Assembly (NCBI GenBank): GCA_963823535.1
Contig: CAWGLZ010000006.1
Span: 496,001 to 560,000, forward strand
DNA: 64,000 bases
Reading direction: 5' to 3'
From: RPQJ01 sp963823535
GTDB taxonomy: Bacteria > Pseudomonadota > Gammaproteobacteria > Steroidobacterales > Steroidobacteraceae
Numbering within the stretch: position 1 is the first letter of the stretch; each line of letters starts with the position of its first letter. The position numbers were made by a program, and so were the translations under genes. The notes under the pieces are model-generated. The model did no database searches. It had not been told where the DNA came from and saw only the letters and a program-made list of their open reading frames with translations. This document shows positions 52,887-62,750 of the stretch, one piece after another.

Positions 52887-54170
52887 TCACCTCTCGAGGA
52901 TCGCCGTGACCCCCATGCCGCCCGCGGTGCAGATCGAGACCAGCCCGCGACCACCGCCGCGCTGGTCGAGGAGCTTGGCCAGCGTTGCAAGGATGCGCGC
53001 GCCCGTGGCCGCGAACGGATGGCCGACCGCCAGGCTGCTGCCCTTGACGTTCAGCTTCGCGCGGTCGATGGCGCCGAGCGGGGCGTCGAAACCGAGCCGG
53101 TCGCGGCAGAACGCCGGCGACTCCCAGGCCTTGAGCGTGCAGAGCACCTGGGCCGCGAACGCCTCGTGGATCTCGTAGAACTCGAAGTCCTGCAGTCCGA
53201 TCCCCGCGTCGCCCAGCATCCGGGGCACGGCATACGCGGGTGCCATGAGCAGTCCCTCCTCGCGGACGAAGTCCACCGCCGCCACCTTGCCATGGGTGAG
53301 ATAGGCGAGCACCGGCAGGCCACGCTCGCGGGCCCACTCCTCGCTCGCGAGCAGCACGGCGGACGCCCCGTCCGTCATGGGCGTGGAGTTGCCCGCGGTC
53401 AGCGTCGCCGAACCCTCCATCGGAAACACAGGCTTGAGCTTCGCCAGGCGCTCCAGGCTGGTGTCGCGCCGCAGGTTGTCGTCCTCGCGCAGGCCCTGGT
53501 AGCCGATGACCAGGTCGCCGTAGAAGCCTTCCTCGTACGCGGCGGCCGTCCGCCGGTGGCTCTCGAGCGCCAGCTGGTCCTGGGCCTCGCGGCCGACCTG
53601 CCAGCGCCCGGCCATGAGTTCGCAACTCTGGCCCATCGAGAGACCGGTCCTCGGCTCGACCACCTGCGGCAGGTTCGGCTTCAGGTGCTTCGGCCTCAGC
53701 CCCAGCCAGGGCTTCAGGCGCGCGACGGCGTCGCGCCCGCGGGCGCTGCGCAACATCAGTCGGCGCAGCCCTTCGCTGACGCCGATCGGCGCATCGCTCG
53801 CCGTGTCCACGCCTGCCGCGATGCCGCTGTCGATCTGTCCCAGCGCGATCTTCGCGCCGAGGATGATCGCCGTCTCCAGGCTGGTGCCGCAGGCGCGCTG
53901 CAGGTCGAAGGCGGGCGTCTCGGGCGCGAGACCGCTCGAGAGGACGGACTCGCGGGTCAGGTTGAAGTCCCGGGAATGCTTCAGTACCGCGCCGGCACCG
54001 ACATCCCCCAGGCGCTGTCCCGACAATCCGTATTTATCCACCACCCCCCTGAGTACCGCGGTCAGCATGTCCTGGTTGCTGCACTCGGCATACGCCCCCA
54101 TGGCGCGCGCGAACGGGATGCGGACACCGCCGACGATGGCGACGCGGCGGACGTTGCGGGCAACGAGCAT
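52887..54170 (-). CDS. Acetyl-CoA acetyltransferase / 3-ketoacyl-CoA thiolase
   Basis: This 427-residue thiolase has the nucleophile Cys94 (LQRACGTSLE), the HEAFAAQ histidine motif and the second cysteine in SICTAGGMGV. Its length and N-terminus (VRRVAIVGGVRIPFARAMGAY) resemble FadI-type thiolases rather than PhaA (about 390). It cleaves or forms acetoacetyl/ketoacyl-CoA, feeding beta-oxidation or PHA precursors. The ATG at 54170 has GGAG eight bases upstream. Confidence 0.93.
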   Translation of the reverse strand: MLVARNVRRVAIVGGVRIPFARAMGAYAECSNQDMLTAVLRGVVDKYGLSGQRLGDVGAGAVLKHSRDFNLTRESVLSSGLAPETPAFDLQRACGTSLETAIILGAKIALGQIDSGIAAGVDTASDAPIGVSEGLRRLMLRSARGRDAVARLKPWLGLRPKHLKPNLPQVVEPRTGLSMGQSCELMAGRWQVGREAQDQLALESHRRTAAAYEEGFYGDLVIGYQGLREDDNLRRDTSLERLAKLKPVFPMEGSATLTAGNSTPMTDGASAVLLASEEWARERGLPVLAYLTHGKVAAVDFVREEGLLMAPAYAVPRMLGDAGIGLQDFEFYEIHEAFAAQVLCTLKAWESPAFCRDRLGFDAPLGAIDRAKLNVKGSSLAVGHPFAATGARILATLAKLLDQRGGGRGLVSICTAGGMGVTAILER

Positions 54171-54313
54171 GGGCAACTCCAGGGCGGTCCCGGTGAGGAC
54201 GCGAGTATAGGCGTACGGATCCCGGCGACGCTGAGCACCGGCCGCCGGGCAGCCGTCCTGATATCCTAGTGAGTCTTCCCGCCGATGATTCCGGCACTCC
54301 CCGGAGACCCTTC

Positions 54314-54976
54314 ATGAGTACGCTGCAACTGCTGGCCGCCGACGGTAACCGTCTCTCCGCCTACGTCGCCAAGCCCGACGGTGCGCCCCGCGGCGCCGTC
54401 GTCGTGATCCAGGAAATCTTCGGCGTCAATTCACACATCCGCCGCGTGGCCGAGCAATACGCGGCGGAAGGCTACGTCACGATCGCGCCGGCCATGTTCG
54501 ACCGCTTCCAGAAGGGCGTCGATCTCGACTACGACGCCGCCAGCGTGCAGGCCGGCATCGACCTGATGATGAAGACGACCAACGAAGGCGCCATCGCGGA
54601 CGCCAATGCGGCCATCGATGCCGTGGCACACGCGGGACGCGTGGGCATGGTCGGGTACTGCTGGGGTGGACGCGTGACGTACCTGTCGGGCTGCCGCACC
54701 AACATCGCGGCCGGCGTCGCCTACTACGGCGGGGGCATTGCGCAACTGCTGCCGGAGACCCCGCGCTGCCCGATGCTGTTCCATTTCGGCGAGCACGACT
54801 CGCACATCCCGCTCGCCGACGTCGGCCAGCTCCGCGAGGCATTCCCGCAGGGCACCTACCATCTCTATCCGGCCGGCCACGGCTTCAACTGCAGCGATCG
54901 CGCCGACTTCGACGCCGCGAGCGCACGACTCGCGTTCGAGCGCTCCGTCGAGTTCTTCCGCGAGCACCTGGGATAA
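54314..54976 (+). CDS. Dienelactone hydrolase family protein
   Basis: This 220-residue alpha/beta hydrolase has the Cys-Asp-His triad of dienelactone hydrolases: Cys116 in GYCWGG, Asp in FGEHDSHIP and His in AGHGFNC. It hydrolyses a lactone or ester; no chlorocatechol genes are nearby, so the substrate is unclear. The ATG at 54314 is preceded by CCGGAG. The aldehyde dehydrogenase gene follows after 12 bases. Confidence 0.9.
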   Translation: MSTLQLLAADGNRLSAYVAKPDGAPRGAVVVIQEIFGVNSHIRRVAEQYAAEGYVTIAPAMFDRFQKGVDLDYDAASVQAGIDLMMKTTNEGAIADANAAIDAVAHAGRVGMVGYCWGGRVTYLSGCRTNIAAGVAYYGGGIAQLLPETPRCPMLFHFGEHDSHIPLADVGQLREAFPQGTYHLYPAGHGFNCSDRADFDAASARLAFERSVEFFREHLG

Positions 54977-54988
54977 GGACGAAGACAC

Positions 54989-56452
54989 ATGTCACTCAAA
55001 CTCAAGGATTCTTCCCTCTTCCGGCAACAGTGCTATGTCGACGGCGCGTGGATCGCCGCCGACGGCGGCGGCAGCATCGAGGTCACCAACCCGGCCTCGG
55101 GCGCGACCCTCGGCACCGTGCCCAATCTCGGCGTGGCCGAGACGCGCCGCGCCGTCGAGGCGGCGGCGGCCGCATTTCCCCAATGGTCGGCACACACCGC
55201 GAAGGAGCGCGCGGCGATCCTGCGCCGCTGGCACGACCTGATGCTTGCGAACGTCGACGACCTCGCGGTGCTCATGACCGCGGAGCAGGGCAAGCCGCTG
55301 GCGGAAGCCAAGGGCGAGATCGCCTACGCAGCGTCCTTCATCGAGTGGTTCGCCGAGGAAGGCAAGCGCGTGTACGGTGACGTGATCCCGGGGCACCAGC
55401 GCGACAAGCGCATCGTGGTGCTGCGCCAGCCGATCGGCGTGGTGGCGGCCATCACCCCGTGGAACTTCCCGGCCGCGATGATCACCCGCAAGGCCGGACC
55501 GGCGCTGGCCGCCGGCTGCACCTTCGTCTGCAAGCCCGCGACGCAGACGCCGTATTCGGCGCTTGCCATGGCCGAACTCGCGCACCGTGCCGGCATCCCG
55601 AAGGGCGTGTTCAGCGTCGTGACCGGATCCGCGACCGCGATCGGCGGCGAGATGACCTCGAACCCACTGGTGCGCAAGCTCACGTTCACGGGATCCACCG
55701 AGATCGGCAAGAAGCTCATGCAGCAGTGCGCCGGGACCCTGAAGAAGGTCTCGCTCGAACTCGGCGGCAACGCCCCGTTCATCGTCTTCGACGACGCCGA
55801 CCTCGACGCCGCCGTGCAGGGCGCCATCGCGAGCAAGTACCGCAACACGGGACAGACCTGCGTCTGCGCCAACCGCCTGCTCGTGCAGGAAGGGGTCTAC
55901 GACGCGTTCGTCGCGAAGCTCGCGGACGCGGTACGCGCGCTGCGCGTCGGCGACGGTCTGCAGGGTCCGACGGAACAGGGTCCGCTGATCGACGCCAAGG
56001 CCGTGGCCAAGGTCGAGGAGCACATTGCGGACGCCGTGGCCAAGGGCGGCCGGATCGCGCTCGGCGGCAAGCGCCACGCACTGGGCGGGACGTTCTTCGA
56101 ACCCACGATCGTCACGCACGTGAAGCCGGACATGCTGGTCGCGCGCGAGGAAACCTTCGGACCGATTGCGCCCATCTTCGCGTTCCGCGACGAGAAGGAG
56201 GCGATCCGCATGGCCAACGACACGGAATTCGGCCTGGCCTCCTATTTCTACACGCGTGACCTGGCGCGCGCGTGGCGGGTGGCCGAGGGCCTCGAGTACG
56301 GCATCGTCGGTCTCAATACCGGACTCATCTCGACGGAAGTGGCGCCCTTCGGCGGCGTGAAGGAGTCGGGATTCGGGCGGGAAGGCTCGAAGTACGGCAT
56401 CCTCGACTACACCGAACTCAAGTACCTCTGCATCGGCGGCATCGAGAGTTGA
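54989..56452 (+). CDS. gabD: Succinate-semialdehyde dehydrogenase [NAD(P)+]
   Basis: This 487-residue aldehyde dehydrogenase has ITPWNFPAAMITRK, the NAD motif FTGSTEIGKKL, general-base Glu257 (LELGGNAPF) and nucleophile Cys291 (GQTCVCANR). Length and the GLNTGLISTEVAPFGGVKESG C-terminal block fit GabD. It converts succinate semialdehyde to succinate. No gabT is adjacent, so semialdehyde may come from another route. Confidence 0.93.
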   Translation: MSLKLKDSSLFRQQCYVDGAWIAADGGGSIEVTNPASGATLGTVPNLGVAETRRAVEAAAAAFPQWSAHTAKERAAILRRWHDLMLANVDDLAVLMTAEQGKPLAEAKGEIAYAASFIEWFAEEGKRVYGDVIPGHQRDKRIVVLRQPIGVVAAITPWNFPAAMITRKAGPALAAGCTFVCKPATQTPYSALAMAELAHRAGIPKGVFSVVTGSATAIGGEMTSNPLVRKLTFTGSTEIGKKLMQQCAGTLKKVSLELGGNAPFIVFDDADLDAAVQGAIASKYRNTGQTCVCANRLLVQEGVYDAFVAKLADAVRALRVGDGLQGPTEQGPLIDAKAVAKVEEHIADAVAKGGRIALGGKRHALGGTFFEPTIVTHVKPDMLVAREETFGPIAPIFAFRDEKEAIRMANDTEFGLASYFYTRDLARAWRVAEGLEYGIVGLNTGLISTEVAPFGGVKESGFGREGSKYGILDYTELKYLCIGGIES

Positions 56453-57657
56453 TCCCGCGGCTGTCGGACCGGGCGCTGCTGGTACTGCTGGCAGCGGTGG
56501 TGGCGCTCGGGCCGATCGCGACCAACCTCTACCTCCCTGCGCTCCCGTCCGTCCGCACCTACTTCGACGCCAGCGTCGCCGAGGTCCAGGCGACGTTCTC
56601 GGTTGCGCTCGTGATGTTTGCCTTCGGCATCCTGGCCTGGGGTCCGTTCGCCGACCGCTACGGACGTCGCGCCGCCATCCTGAGCGGACTCGCCATCGTG
56701 GTCGTCGGGGCGCTCGTCTGCCTGACCGCCCGGAGCCTCGACTGGCTGGTGGCGGGCCGCGCCATCCAGGCCTTCGGGACGGCGACCGGCCTCGTCGTCG
56801 CACGGGCGATCGTCAGCGACCGCTACCCTGCCGAGCGCATGGTCCGTGTGCTCGCCCAGCTCACCATGGTGGCCGTGACCGGCAACTCGCTGGCACCGGT
56901 GCTGGGCGGGTTCCTCACCGCGGGGTTCGGCTGGCGGTCGGTCTTCGCCGTCCTGGTGCTGGCAACCGCGGCGACGGCTTTCATGGTCTGGCGCTTCCTG
57001 CCGGAGACGCGACCGGCGACGGGCAAGCCCCCGCGCGGCCGGGAGATGGCCGCGACCGCCTGGTCGCTGGTGCGCATGCCGATGTTCGCGGGCTGCGTGC
57101 TGCAGAGTGCGGTCGTTTACGCGACCTTCCTCGTGTTCATCTCGCTCGCACCGTATGTGATGGTGTCGGCACTCGGGCGACCGACGACGGAGTTCGGTTT
57201 CTATTACCTGCTCATTGCCGCCGGCTATTTCCTCGGCAACTGGTCGGTCAGCCGCCTGATGGGACGCCACGACGTGCACTGGATGGTGGTGACGGGGGTG
57301 GTGATCACCGTCGTGGGCGCGCTGGCGGCGCTCGGGTTCACGGCGCTCGGGCTCGAGCATCCGCTGTGGATCTTCTTGCCGATAGGCATCCTCTCCTACG
57401 GACAGGGCCTCGCACTGCCGAACGTCACGGCGACGGCCGTGAGCCTGGCGCCGCAGCACGCCGGCGTGGCCTCGAGCACCATCGGGTTCCTGCAGCAGCT
57501 CATCGGTGCGGCCTGCGTGCAATGGATGGGTCACTTCCCGACCGATACGCCGTTCCCGCTGCTGATTTTCTGCGCGGCGATCTGCCTGCTCGGGCTGGCG
57601 ATGATCTACGTCTTCCCGCGTGTCGAGGCGGGGCGACACCACGGTGCGGGGGCGTAG
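56449..57657 (+). CDS. Bcr/CflA-family MFS drug-resistance exporter
   Basis: This protein of about 402 residues has twelve membrane segments, the Bcr/CflA N-terminus (ALGPIATNLYLPALPSV), MFS motif A (GPFADRYGRRAAIL) and motif C (LTMVAVTGNSLAPVLGG). It is a proton-drug antiporter. The frame begins at TTG 56449, overlapping the gabD stop (TTGA), which suggests coupled translation. Confidence 0.9.
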   Translation: MIPRLSDRALLVLLAAVVALGPIATNLYLPALPSVRTYFDASVAEVQATFSVALVMFAFGILAWGPFADRYGRRAAILSGLAIVVVGALVCLTARSLDWLVAGRAIQAFGTATGLVVARAIVSDRYPAERMVRVLAQLTMVAVTGNSLAPVLGGFLTAGFGWRSVFAVLVLATAATAFMVWRFLPETRPATGKPPRGREMAATAWSLVRMPMFAGCVLQSAVVYATFLVFISLAPYVMVSALGRPTTEFGFYYLLIAAGYFLGNWSVSRLMGRHDVHWMVVTGVVITVVGALAALGFTALGLEHPLWIFLPIGILSYGQGLALPNVTATAVSLAPQHAGVASSTIGFLQQLIGAACVQWMGHFPTDTPFPLLIFCAAICLLGLAMIYVFPRVEAGRHHGAGA

Positions 57658-57704
57658 GCATTGCGGTATCGTGGTCCGATGCTCCCGCGGGATACTTGCG
57701 ACCG

Positions 57705-58802
57705 ATGACTGATTACCTCGGTACCCCCGACTACGTCCACGGCACGCGTTCCAGGCTCGGTGTGCTGCTGGTCAACCTCGGCACGCCCGACGAACCGACC
57801 ACGCCAGCCGTGCGTCGCTATCTCGCGGAGTTCCTCTGGGATCCGCGCGTCATCGAGATGCCGCGCGCACTGTGGTGGCTGATCCTGCACGGCGTCATCC
57901 TGCGGACGCGACCGTCCAAGAGCGCGCACGCCTACCAGAAGGTCTGGACTCCGGCCGGGTCCCCCCTGATGGTCGAGTCGCGCTCGCTCGCCGAGGCGCT
58001 GGGCCGGCGACTGGCGGACCAGTTCGGCGACGCCGTTCGCGTCGAACTCGCCATGACCTACGGCAACCCGTCCATTGCCTCGGCGCTCGAGCGCCTGCGA
58101 CGGGACGGCGTCCAGCGCCTGCTGGTGCTGCCGATGTACCCGCAGTATTCCTCCACCACGACGGCGTCGATTTTCGAGCGAGTGACGATCGAGCTCGCGC
58201 GCTGGCGCTGGATTCCCGAGGTGAGGTTCGTCAACCAGTACTGGGACGAGGACGCCTACGTCGCGGCCATCGCCGCAAGCATCGCGGCACACTGGGAGCA
58301 GCACGGACGCAAGCACCTCCTGTTCTCGTTCCATTCGATCCCGAAGCGCTACTTCCTCGCCGGCGACCCGTACCACTGCTTCTGCCAGGCCACGGCGCGG
58401 CGGGTCGCCGGGCAGCTGGGGCTGGCGCAGGAGGACTGGTCGCTGGGGTTCCAGTCGCGCTTCGGCCGCGAGGAGTGGCTCAAGCCCTACGTCGACCTGC
58501 TGCTGCACGACTATTCGCACGCCGGTCCCCGGCAGGTCACGGTCGTCTGCCCCGGGTTCGCCACCGACTGCCTCGAGACGCTCGAGGAGATCGACATGCA
58601 GAATCGCGAGGCCTTCCTGTCGCACGGCGGCGAGGCCTTCGACTACGTGCCGTGCCTGAACTCGAGCCCTGCGCACGTCGCCCTCTACGAGCAGATCGTC
58701 CGCCGCCACGCGTCGGGCTGGCCGGAGATCGAGGGCCACGACGACTCGGCCGACCTGCCGATGTCGCGGGAACGGGCGCTCGCCCTCGGTGCGGCGAACT
58801 GA
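57705..58802 (+). CDS. hemH: Ferrochelatase
   Basis: This 365-residue protein has LLVNLGTPDEPT, the catalytic His region LFSFHSIPKRYF and the VCPGFATDCLETLEEI block of HemH. It inserts Fe2+ into protoporphyrin IX, supplying haem for the cbb3 oxidase and other cytochromes in this window. The ATG at 57705 is the family start. There is a 47-base gap after the MFS gene. Confidence 0.96.
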   Translation: MTDYLGTPDYVHGTRSRLGVLLVNLGTPDEPTTPAVRRYLAEFLWDPRVIEMPRALWWLILHGVILRTRPSKSAHAYQKVWTPAGSPLMVESRSLAEALGRRLADQFGDAVRVELAMTYGNPSIASALERLRRDGVQRLLVLPMYPQYSSTTTASIFERVTIELARWRWIPEVRFVNQYWDEDAYVAAIAASIAAHWEQHGRKHLLFSFHSIPKRYFLAGDPYHCFCQATARRVAGQLGLAQEDWSLGFQSRFGREEWLKPYVDLLLHDYSHAGPRQVTVVCPGFATDCLETLEEIDMQNREAFLSHGGEAFDYVPCLNSSPAHVALYEQIVRRHASGWPEIEGHDDSADLPMSRERALALGAAN

Positions 58803-58809
58803 GCCGGAG

Positions 58810-59526
58810 ATGCTGGGGCGGTTTCTCGAGATCAGCGTCCAGGCGCCCGATATCCAGGCGTCGCTGGCGTTCTACGAGTCCCTCGGGTTCGTCCAGGCCA
58901 CGGCCGGAGACACCTGGAACCACGCCTACGCGGTCGTCACCGACGGTCGGCTGCACCTCGGCCTGCACGCACTCGAAGGCGATTCGCCCCTGTTGACGTG
59001 GGTGCGGCCGGACCTCGTCGCGCACGCACCGCTGCTCGAGGCGCTGGGCATCGAGTTCGAGTTCGCCCGGCTCGGCGACGACGCCCTGCACGAAGTCGCC
59101 TTCGTCGATCCGGCGGGCCAGGGCATCAGGCTCGTCGAGGCCCGCACCTTTTCGCCGCCGGCGCTCGGGGTCCACCACGCCACGCAGCTCGGCTACTTCG
59201 AGGAATTCGGCATTCCGACGACGGACCTTGAAGAGTCCACCGCGTTCTGGGACGCGCTCGGCTTCGTCGCCTTCGATCCGGTGCGCGACCCGTTCACGAG
59301 GGTGGTCGCCGCCGGTCGTGACCTGAACCTCGGGCTCTACGACGTCGACCTGCGGGCGCCCGTGCTGCGGTTCTCCGACGCGCAGATGCCCGATCGCATC
59401 GTGGAGCTGCGCGAGAAGGGCCATCGGTTCGCCGAAAAACTGCCACGCGGCATGCGTCCGCGCGAGACTGCACTGCTCGTGGCACCGGAAGGCACCCTGT
59501 TGATGCTGACGACCAGCGCGGACTAG
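58810..59526 (+). CDS. Glyoxalase/bleomycin-resistance (VOC) family protein
   Basis: This 238-residue protein consists of two VOC modules: residues about 1-115 (FLEISVQAPDIQASLAFYESLGF) and 125-238 (FGIPTTDLEESTAFWDALGF). Metal ligands are not obviously complete. The ATG at 58810 follows the hemH stop by seven bases; GTG 58789 is an alternative overlapping hemH. The substrate is unknown. Confidence 0.85.
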   Translation: MLGRFLEISVQAPDIQASLAFYESLGFVQATAGDTWNHAYAVVTDGRLHLGLHALEGDSPLLTWVRPDLVAHAPLLEALGIEFEFARLGDDALHEVAFVDPAGQGIRLVEARTFSPPALGVHHATQLGYFEEFGIPTTDLEESTAFWDALGFVAFDPVRDPFTRVVAAGRDLNLGLYDVDLRAPVLRFSDAQMPDRIVELREKGHRFAEKLPRGMRPRETALLVAPEGTLLMLTTSAD

Positions 59527-59536
59527 ACGCCCGCCG

Positions 59537-60286
59537 TCACGGGGCCACCGCGCGGATCTCGAAGCTGATCCCGACTTCGTCGGCGACCTGGATCGCGCCG
59601 CCGGCGACGCTGAACGGCGTGATGCCGAACTCGCTCTGCCGGAGCCGGAACTCGCCGCGTGCCAGGACCGCGCGCGGTTCGCGCTGGATCGTCAGGGGAA
59701 TGTCGATCGTTCGCAGCTGGTCCTTGAGCTGGACGGTCGCCGCGACCGACGGCCGCTCCCAGTCGCCTTGCAGTCCGTTCGCGCGCACGACGATCTGCGG
59801 ATGGCGCGCTCCATCGAGCACCTCGGCTCGCAGCAGGTTGCGGCGGGTGCCTGCGCGCGCATCTTCCGGCACGTCCGCGGCAAATCCGGGGCCTGCGGCG
59901 CGGCGCGCCTGCGGATCGTCGATCACCAGGTCCGCAACCGACAGCCTGACCTCGAACCCGGACTCCCCGGGGGTGCCACCGATCCACGCGTACCCCGTTT
60001 CGTGCCCAGAGGAGATCACGTGGTCGTGCCCGAGCCGGGCGAGCGGGCCGGCACGGTAGACGAGGATGCGCACGATACTGCCGTCCGGGTCGATGGCCAG
60101 CGGCTGCGCACCCGATGGAATCCCGATGGGCGGAGGCAGCGCACCGACGGTTGCGCCCGGGGCCGGCGAAGGGGGCGTCTCCCCGCGGCGGGCGCCGCAG
60201 GCCGGCAGCACGCCGACGAGAACGAGTATCAACAGTCTCGCGCCGACGGAAGCGCCGCGAGGCACACGGCGCCGCTGCGCTAACAT
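59537..60286 (-). CDS. YceI-like lipoprotein
   Basis: This protein of about 249 residues has a lipoprotein signal (ILVLVGVLPAC) and a proline-rich linker. A YceI-type lipocalin-like barrel follows, with VYRAGPLARLGHDHVISSG, GFEVRLSVADLVIDDP and FGITPFSVAGGAIQVADEVGISFEI. YceI proteins bind isoprenoid-like lipids in the periplasm. It is divergent from a cytochrome b561 gene that is followed by another YceI gene. Confidence 0.83.
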   Translation of the reverse strand: MLAQRRRVPRGASVGARLLILVLVGVLPACGARRGETPPSPAPGATVGALPPPIGIPSGAQPLAIDPDGSIVRILVYRAGPLARLGHDHVISSGHETGYAWIGGTPGESGFEVRLSVADLVIDDPQARRAAGPGFAADVPEDARAGTRRNLLRAEVLDGARHPQIVVRANGLQGDWERPSVAATVQLKDQLRTIDIPLTIQREPRAVLARGEFRLRQSEFGITPFSVAGGAIQVADEVGISFEIRAVAP

Positions 60287-60322
60287 GTCGGCCTGCTTCC
60301 AGCACGGGGACCGGATCGCATC

Positions 60323-60883
60323 ATGCAGTGGGCCAACACGTCGAACAGGTATGGGGCGATCGCGAAGTTCCTGCACTGGAGCATCGTGATCCTGATCATT
60401 GCACAGTACGTGCTCGCCGAGGTGGCGGAGGAACTGCCGGACGGCATCGAGAAGCTCGCCACGATCTCACGCCACAAGTCGCTCGGCATGCTGATCCTCG
60501 GCCTCGCGCTGCTGCGCATCCTCTGGAAGCTAATGAGCAAGGGGCGACCGTCCCCGGTGCCGATGCCCGCCCTGCAGCGCATGGCCGCCGCCGCGGGCCA
60601 CGGCCTGCTGTACCTGCTGATCCTCGCCCAGCCCATCAGCGGCTGGATGATGTCCTCGGCCGCGAACTACCCGGTGAGCTTTTTCGGGCTGTTCCAGTTC
60701 CCCGCCATCGTCGGTGCCAACCCGGGGGCGCACGAGACGTACGAGGAAGTGCACGAGGCGTTCTTCACCGCATTGCTGGTGGTGGCGGTGATCCATGCGC
60801 TCGCCGCCCTGTATCACCATTTCTGGCTCAAGGACGATTCCCTGCGGCGCATGTTGCCTTTCGGCAGGCCGCGGTCACCGTGA
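60323..60883 (+). CDS. Cytochrome b561
   Basis: This 186-residue protein has four membrane helices with paired haem-ligand histidines: KFLHWSIVILII near the N-terminus, SRHKSLGMLILG, and later LVVAVIHALAALYHHFWLKD. CybB-type b561 passes electrons from quinol to periplasmic acceptors. The YceI gene starts in its stop codon (GTGA), a common pairing. Confidence 0.93.
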   Translation: MQWANTSNRYGAIAKFLHWSIVILIIAQYVLAEVAEELPDGIEKLATISRHKSLGMLILGLALLRILWKLMSKGRPSPVPMPALQRMAAAAGHGLLYLLILAQPISGWMMSSAANYPVSFFGLFQFPAIVGANPGAHETYEEVHEAFFTALLVVAVIHALAALYHHFWLKDDSLRRMLPFGRPRSP

Positions 60884-61455
60884 TCCGCAGGGCGGCCGCC
60901 CTGCTTGGGTGGATCGGCGCCCTGCAGATTGCTGCGTCGCCGGCACTCGCGGCGACGGAGTGGGTCGTCGATGCCGCCCGCAGCCGGCTCGAGTTCACCG
61001 CCACGCTGGCAGGCGGCGAGTTCGATGGGCAGTTCACGCAGTTCCGCCCGCGGATCGCCTTCGACCCCGACGAGCTGGCCGGCAGCCACTTCGAGGTGGT
61101 GATCGAGACCGGGTCCGCGGACACCGGGGACCCGGAGCGAGACGCCATCCTGGCCGGCGGCGATTTCTTCGCGGCCGACCGCTGGCCGACCGCGCGTTTC
61201 GAGACAGAGCGGTTCACGAGCCCCCGTCCGGGCGAGTTCGAGGCACTGGGACGATTGACGATTCGCGACGTCACGCGCGACGTGACCATCTCGTTCACCT
61301 TCGCGCCCGGGCACACCGGGGGTCCGGCCGAACTCGCGGGCGGCACGCGCATACGACGGCTCGATTTCGGCGTGGGCCAGGGCGAGTGGCGTGACACCCA
61401 ATGGGTCGGTGACGACGTCGACATCCGCTTCCAACTCTTTTTGCAGCGCAAATAG
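60880..61455 (+). CDS. YceI family periplasmic protein
   Basis: This 191-residue protein has a signal peptide (LGWIGALQIAASPALAA) and the YceI barrel: WVVDAARSRLEFTATLAGGEFDGQF, DRWPTARFETERF, LTIRDVTRDVTISFTF, DDVDIRFQLFL. It probably binds a lipid or quinone and works with the cytochrome b561 encoded just upstream, whose stop overlaps its GTG start. Confidence 0.92.
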   Translation: MIRRAAALLGWIGALQIAASPALAATEWVVDAARSRLEFTATLAGGEFDGQFTQFRPRIAFDPDELAGSHFEVVIETGSADTGDPERDAILAGGDFFAADRWPTARFETERFTSPRPGEFEALGRLTIRDVTRDVTISFTFAPGHTGGPAELAGGTRIRRLDFGVGQGEWRDTQWVGDDVDIRFQLFLQRK

Positions 61456-61550
61456 TGCTGCCGCGGTGCATGGGCATAGAATGGACGGAGCCGCCGTCGC
61501 ATGTGCGCGGCGCGCGCTGCACGAACCACACTGCCTGCGGGAGCCCTACC

Positions 61551-62750
61551 ATGTCATTACGATCCGCTGCGCTGGATCAGCGCCTGCTGCTGGCGCTTGC
61601 CGTTGCCGCCGTCGTCACCGGTTGCGCGAAGAAGGAAGAGCCTGCGCCCGCAGCCGCCACTGAAGCGGCGCCCGCAGCCGCATCGACGGCCCTCGAGGGC
61701 CGGGTCGACATCGTCGCGTGGCCCGGTTACATCGAGCGCGGCGAGACGGACAAGGGCTACGACTGGGTGACGGCCTTCGAACAGGACACCGGCTGCCAGG
61801 TCAACGTGAAGACCGCCGGCACCTCCGACGAGATGGTGTCCCTGATGACGCAGGGCGGGTACGACCTGGTCACCGCCTCCGGCGACGCGTCGCTGCGCCT
61901 GATCCGCGGCGGGACCGTACAGCCGGTCGACATCTCACGCATTCCGAGCTACGCGAACGTGGACGAGCGGCTCAAGCAGGCGTCGTGGCATTTCGTCGAT
62001 GGACAGCACTACGGCACGCCCTACCAGTGGGGGCCGAACGTGCTCATGTACAACACCGAGGTCTTCAAGACGCCGCCGACCTCGTGGTCCGTGGTGTTCG
62101 AGGAGCAGAAGCTCCCGGACGGCAAGAGCAACAAGGGTCGCATCCAGGCCTACGACGGCCCGATCTACATCGCGGATGCGGCGCTGTACCTGATGGCGAA
62201 GAACCCGGCGCTCGGCATCAAGGATCCGTACGAACTGACCGAGGAGCAGTACGCGGCGGCGCTCGACCTGCTGCGCAAGCAGCATCCGCTGGTGCAGCGC
62301 TACTGGCACGACGCCAACGTGCAGGTGCAGGACTTCACCGCGGAGGGCATCGTCGCCTCCGGCTCATGGCCCTTCCAGGCGAACACGCTCGCGGCCAACG
62401 GCCAACCCGTCGCCAGCACCGTGCCGGCCGAAGGCGCCACCGGCTGGGCGGACACGACCCTGCTCGCTGCCGAGGCCAGCCACCCGAACTGCGCGTATCG
62501 CTGGATGGAGTGGTCGCTGAACGCCAAGGTGCAGGGTGACGTCGCGGCCTGGTTCGGCTCGGTGCCTGCGGTTCCGGCGGCATGCACGGGCAACGCGCTG
62601 CTGGGCGACACCGGCTGCGCGACCAACGGCTTCGACAACTTCGACCGGATCCACTTCTGGCGCACCCCCGAGGCGGCCTGCGCCCAGGGGACCTGCGTAC
62701 CGTACAGCCGCTGGGCGACGGACTACGTGGCGGTGATGGGCGGACGGTAG
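61551..62750 (+). CDS. Extracellular solute-binding lipoprotein (spermidine/putrescine-type)
   Basis: This 399-residue type II periplasmic-binding protein has a lipobox VTGC near residue 22 and an A/P/E-rich linker. A PotD/PotF-like fold follows: VDIVAWPGYIERGE, GCQVNVKTAGTSDEMVSLM, YDLVTASGDASLRLI, GTPYQWGPNVLMYN. GGGAG lies before ATG 61551. Two hairpins at its 3' end separate it from the ATPase gene. Confidence 0.92.
   Translation: MSLRSAALDQRLLLALAVAAVVTGCAKKEEPAPAAATEAAPAAASTALEGRVDIVAWPGYIERGETDKGYDWVTAFEQDTGCQVNVKTAGTSDEMVSLMTQGGYDLVTASGDASLRLIRGGTVQPVDISRIPSYANVDERLKQASWHFVDGQHYGTPYQWGPNVLMYNTEVFKTPPTSWSVVFEEQKLPDGKSNKGRIQAYDGPIYIADAALYLMAKNPALGIKDPYELTEEQYAAALDLLRKQHPLVQRYWHDANVQVQDFTAEGIVASGSWPFQANTLAANGQPVASTVPAEGATGWADTTLLAAEASHPNCAYRWMEWSLNAKVQGDVAAWFGSVPAVPAACTGNALLGDTGCATNGFDNFDRIHFWRTPEAACAQGTCVPYSRWATDYVAVMGGR

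Noticed and set aside
49915..53178. Plus-strand open frame of 1087 codons over the DUF885 genes
   Set aside because: It is antisense to two well-supported DUF885 genes, is low in recognisable motifs and reflects the high-GC third-position pattern.
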